Assembly: GCA_029204225.1 (NCBI GenBank)
Contig: CM055107.1
Location: forward strand, 21,498,000-21,561,999
Reading direction: 5' to 3'
DNA: 64,000 nucleotides
DNA from: Diphasiastrum complanatum
Taxonomy: Eukaryota > Streptophyta > Lycopodiopsida > Lycopodiales > Lycopodiaceae
The notes beneath the pieces were generated by a model. The model saw nothing but the letters and a program-made list of their open reading frames with translations. It did not search any database and was not told the DNA's origin. Of this stretch, positions 62,254 through 64,000 are shown one piece after another. A program made the translations under genes and the position numbers. How positions within the stretch are numbered: position 1 is the first letter of the stretch; every line of letters begins with the position of its first letter.

Positions 62254-62490
62254 TTATCCAACTACCACAACCAAAGCGGAAGCCTACACAGGGTTCCCCA
62301 TCTTTTGAAGGACTTGCTAAGATAGTCCAACTCAATCTTAAGGATCCTGATGAAGACATTGATTGTTTCGTTCATGTCAGAGCCCACTTGACACCAGACC
62401 AACTCTCTGGTTGTGGCAGTTGTTATCCAACTGCCACAACCAAAGCGGGAGCTAACACAGCCTTCCCCATCTTTTGAAGGACTTTATTAG
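62254..62490 (+). repeat. Two direct copies of ~69 bp, 168 bp apart
   Basis: GTTATCCAACTACCACAACC at 62254 and GTTATCCAACTGCCACAACC at 62422; both continue AAAGCGG, CACAG and TTCCCCATCTTTTGAAGGAC. Part of the coding-like stretch between the gypsy LTR and reverse transcriptase, and evidence of internal rearrangement. Confidence 0.9.
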
Positions 62491-62499
62491 TCCCGCCTG

Positions 62500-63345
62500 A
62501 AGTTTCATACAATTCCACTCGAGAAAAACGCTAAGCCCATTCGGGCTAAGCCATACCATTGTAACCTTGTTTATCGAGAAAGGATAGACGAAGATATTAA
62601 GAAGCTGCTTGATGCTAGCTTCATTTATGAAGTCTAACATATGGATTGGGTATCGCCCATTGTGGTGGTGCCCAAGAAAAATGGCAAGCTTCTTATCTGC
62701 ATTGATCTCAAGAATCTTAATGTGGTTACTAAAAATGACCATTTCTCGTTGCCCTTAATGACACAAATTCTAGAGGAAATGGCAGGAGTTGAAGCTTTCA
62801 GCTTCTTAGATGGCTTAACTGGCTATTTTCTAGTCCAAATAGCCCCTAAGGATCGACATAAAATGGCTTTTGCCACGGAATATGGCATTTATGCTTACAA
62901 TGTAATGCCTTTTGGCTTATGCAACACCCCTTCCATGTTCCAATGCGTCATTCAAATGGCGTTTCAAGATTTGTTACATCGGATTGTCGAGATTTATCTT
63001 GATGATTTGGGTGTACATTCTTTGGCTGATAAACACCTCGAAGCGCCCAAAGATTTTCATCCACTGTCGAAGGTTTGGAATATCACTTAACCCTAAGAAG
63101 TGCCAAATCTGGGTAGCCCATGAGGTTGTACTCGGACATATCATATCCAAGGACAGTATTTCTACCGATCCTTCCAAAATCAAGGTTATAGTTGAGATGC
63201 CCTTACCTAGAACCGTGAAGGAAGTATATGTTTTCTTAGGTCACACTAACTACTACCTTATAGAAGATCCCACTGAACCGGACAAGTCGATAGCAAATGT
63301 TGCATCAACCGACTTCAAGACAATTGTTGACCCAACATACTAGCA
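62500..63345 (+). pseudogene. Gypsy reverse transcriptase
   Basis: 62515-62640 gives Ile-Pro-Leu-Glu-Lys-Asn-Ala-Lys-Pro-Ile-Arg, Pro-Tyr-His, and Leu-Leu-Asp-Ala-Ser-Phe-Ile with a TAA before Met-Asp-Trp-Val-Ser-Pro-Ile-Val-Val-Val-Pro-Lys-Lys. From 62641 a 149-codon open frame holds Cys-Ile-Asp-Leu-Lys-Asn-Leu-Asn, Phe-Ser-Phe-Leu-Asp-Gly-Leu, Met-Pro-Phe-Gly-Leu-Cys-Asn and Ile-Tyr-Leu-Asp-Asp-Leu-Gly-Val-His-Ser with catalytic Asp-Asp intact. A frameshift near 63060 moves to Leu-Asn-Pro-Lys-Lys-Cys-Gln-Ile-Trp-Val-Ala-His, Val-Leu-Gly-His-Ile-Ile-Ser and Phe-Leu-Gly-His-Thr-Asn-Tyr-Tyr. It ends at TAG 63341. RNase H and integrase are absent. It is closest in the window to 41600-42060. Confidence 0.9.
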
Positions 63346-64000
63346 TAACAACTTATCCAAAGGTATTCTTCTTTGATAATAGAAACCAAACCAACTTGAT
63401 AAGAAAAGGATTCACACATGGATTATTCCCAATTAATTATCCATGAATACCACTGTTAGCAATGGGAAATCATTTAACCTTTCATGCACTATCATCCAAG
63501 GAACTCAGGTAGATACTTTATCTTCCAAGGAATCACATGAACTCCGGTTGTTATATTCAAAACAAGAAATTTTCAAATATATTCACAGATAGAAAGATAG
63601 CACTCAGGGTTCCCTATTTTGTGATTTGAGATATCCATAAAGGGGTCATGACCAATAACTCAACAATCCCCACAAAAAAATTCCCTTGTGATCCATAGCC
63701 ATTGGCATCCTTCAAGTAAAACAGCTTTCTTTACTATGGTCACCACGATTAGAATTGCCTGCGTCCCATACCATAGGTTCTTCCTCCAAGATACCCATCC
63801 ACTTTCCGATCAATCATTCCAAAAATCAATTGATTTATAATTGGAATACTCTAGATTTTTCGAGATCTCCTCCAACTCTCAAGATCTAACAAAAGATTCA
63901 AATGACTTCTAAGTCACATATACCGGTACTATGCCAAGTTTCCAGGAATAACTAAATTCCAACTTCATAGTACAAGTTTCAACTTGTATCCTCTTTCACC
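63346..64000. other. Unassigned to window end
   Basis: No gene, LTR border or repeat is recognised. Frequent CC, CCA and TTCCAAG words on the plus strand mean the minus strand is slightly purine-rich; nothing more can be said. Confidence 0.5.

Noticed and set aside
62500-63345. Integrated pararetrovirus (caulimovirid-like) reverse transcriptase
   Set aside because: The RT is flanked by a gypsy-type LTR, closely resembles the gypsy RT at 41.6 kb, and no movement protein or coat motif was seen.

Overview
This window reads as nuclear DNA of a land plant with a large, retrotransposon-rich genome. The support is: AT-rich sequence, GT-AG introns, many Ty1/copia and Ty3/gypsy fragments of plant type, primer-binding sites complementary to plant initiator Met-tRNA, and a fragment of a nodulin-like MFS transporter, a plant family. 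I cannot name the species. The scarcity of host exons and the depth of nested, decayed elements would fit a fern, gymnosperm or other large-genome lineage, but that is only a guess. No rRNA, tRNA or CRISPR locus was seen.

Layout. 1-1740 holds the tail of a PIF1-like helicase gene, then an apparently intact five-exon gene on the same strand for a 327-residue protein with a C-terminal GIY-YIG nuclease domain. 1740-8940 has short repeats and no gene I can recognise. 8940-12370 holds minus-strand copia and gypsy-type gag remnants and an LTR-like stretch. 12354-17060 is a heavily mutated gypsy element with an unusual coding tract after integrase. 17060-19790 is unassigned. 19795-23040 is a copia element with two LTR copies and an internal deletion. 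23520-24861 is a minus-strand copia pol fragment. 25503-26064 is a nodulin-like MFS pseudogene, followed by a cluster of nested hairpins and a 5'-truncated copia element (26233-30370).

30390-41600 is a mosaic of copia and gypsy pieces, including two copia relics joined at a long CT microsatellite. 41600-45065 is a gypsy pol with a 3' LTR. 45066-50045 has a G-box-rich stretch, an LTR of about 960 bp and a minus-strand copia pol. 51640-53980 is a second non-retroviral region: a minus-strand ORF and a plus-strand intron-bearing coding tract, with a perfect hairpin between them and further copies of the same palindrome in the following intron. 54850-63345 holds more copia and gypsy relics, one small two-membrane-helix ORF, and a reverse-oriented copia element with PBS and LTR.

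How it works together. Almost all coding sequence is dead retroelement: stops, frameshifts and internal deletions, usually spanning integrase to reverse transcriptase. The exceptions are the helicase/GIY-YIG pair at the left edge and the palindrome-associated locus at 51.6-54.0 kb. Both have clean splice phases, and they are the best places to look for an undescribed mobile or regulatory system. Coordinates of LTR and domain edges were read by eye and may be off by several bases to a few tens of bases.
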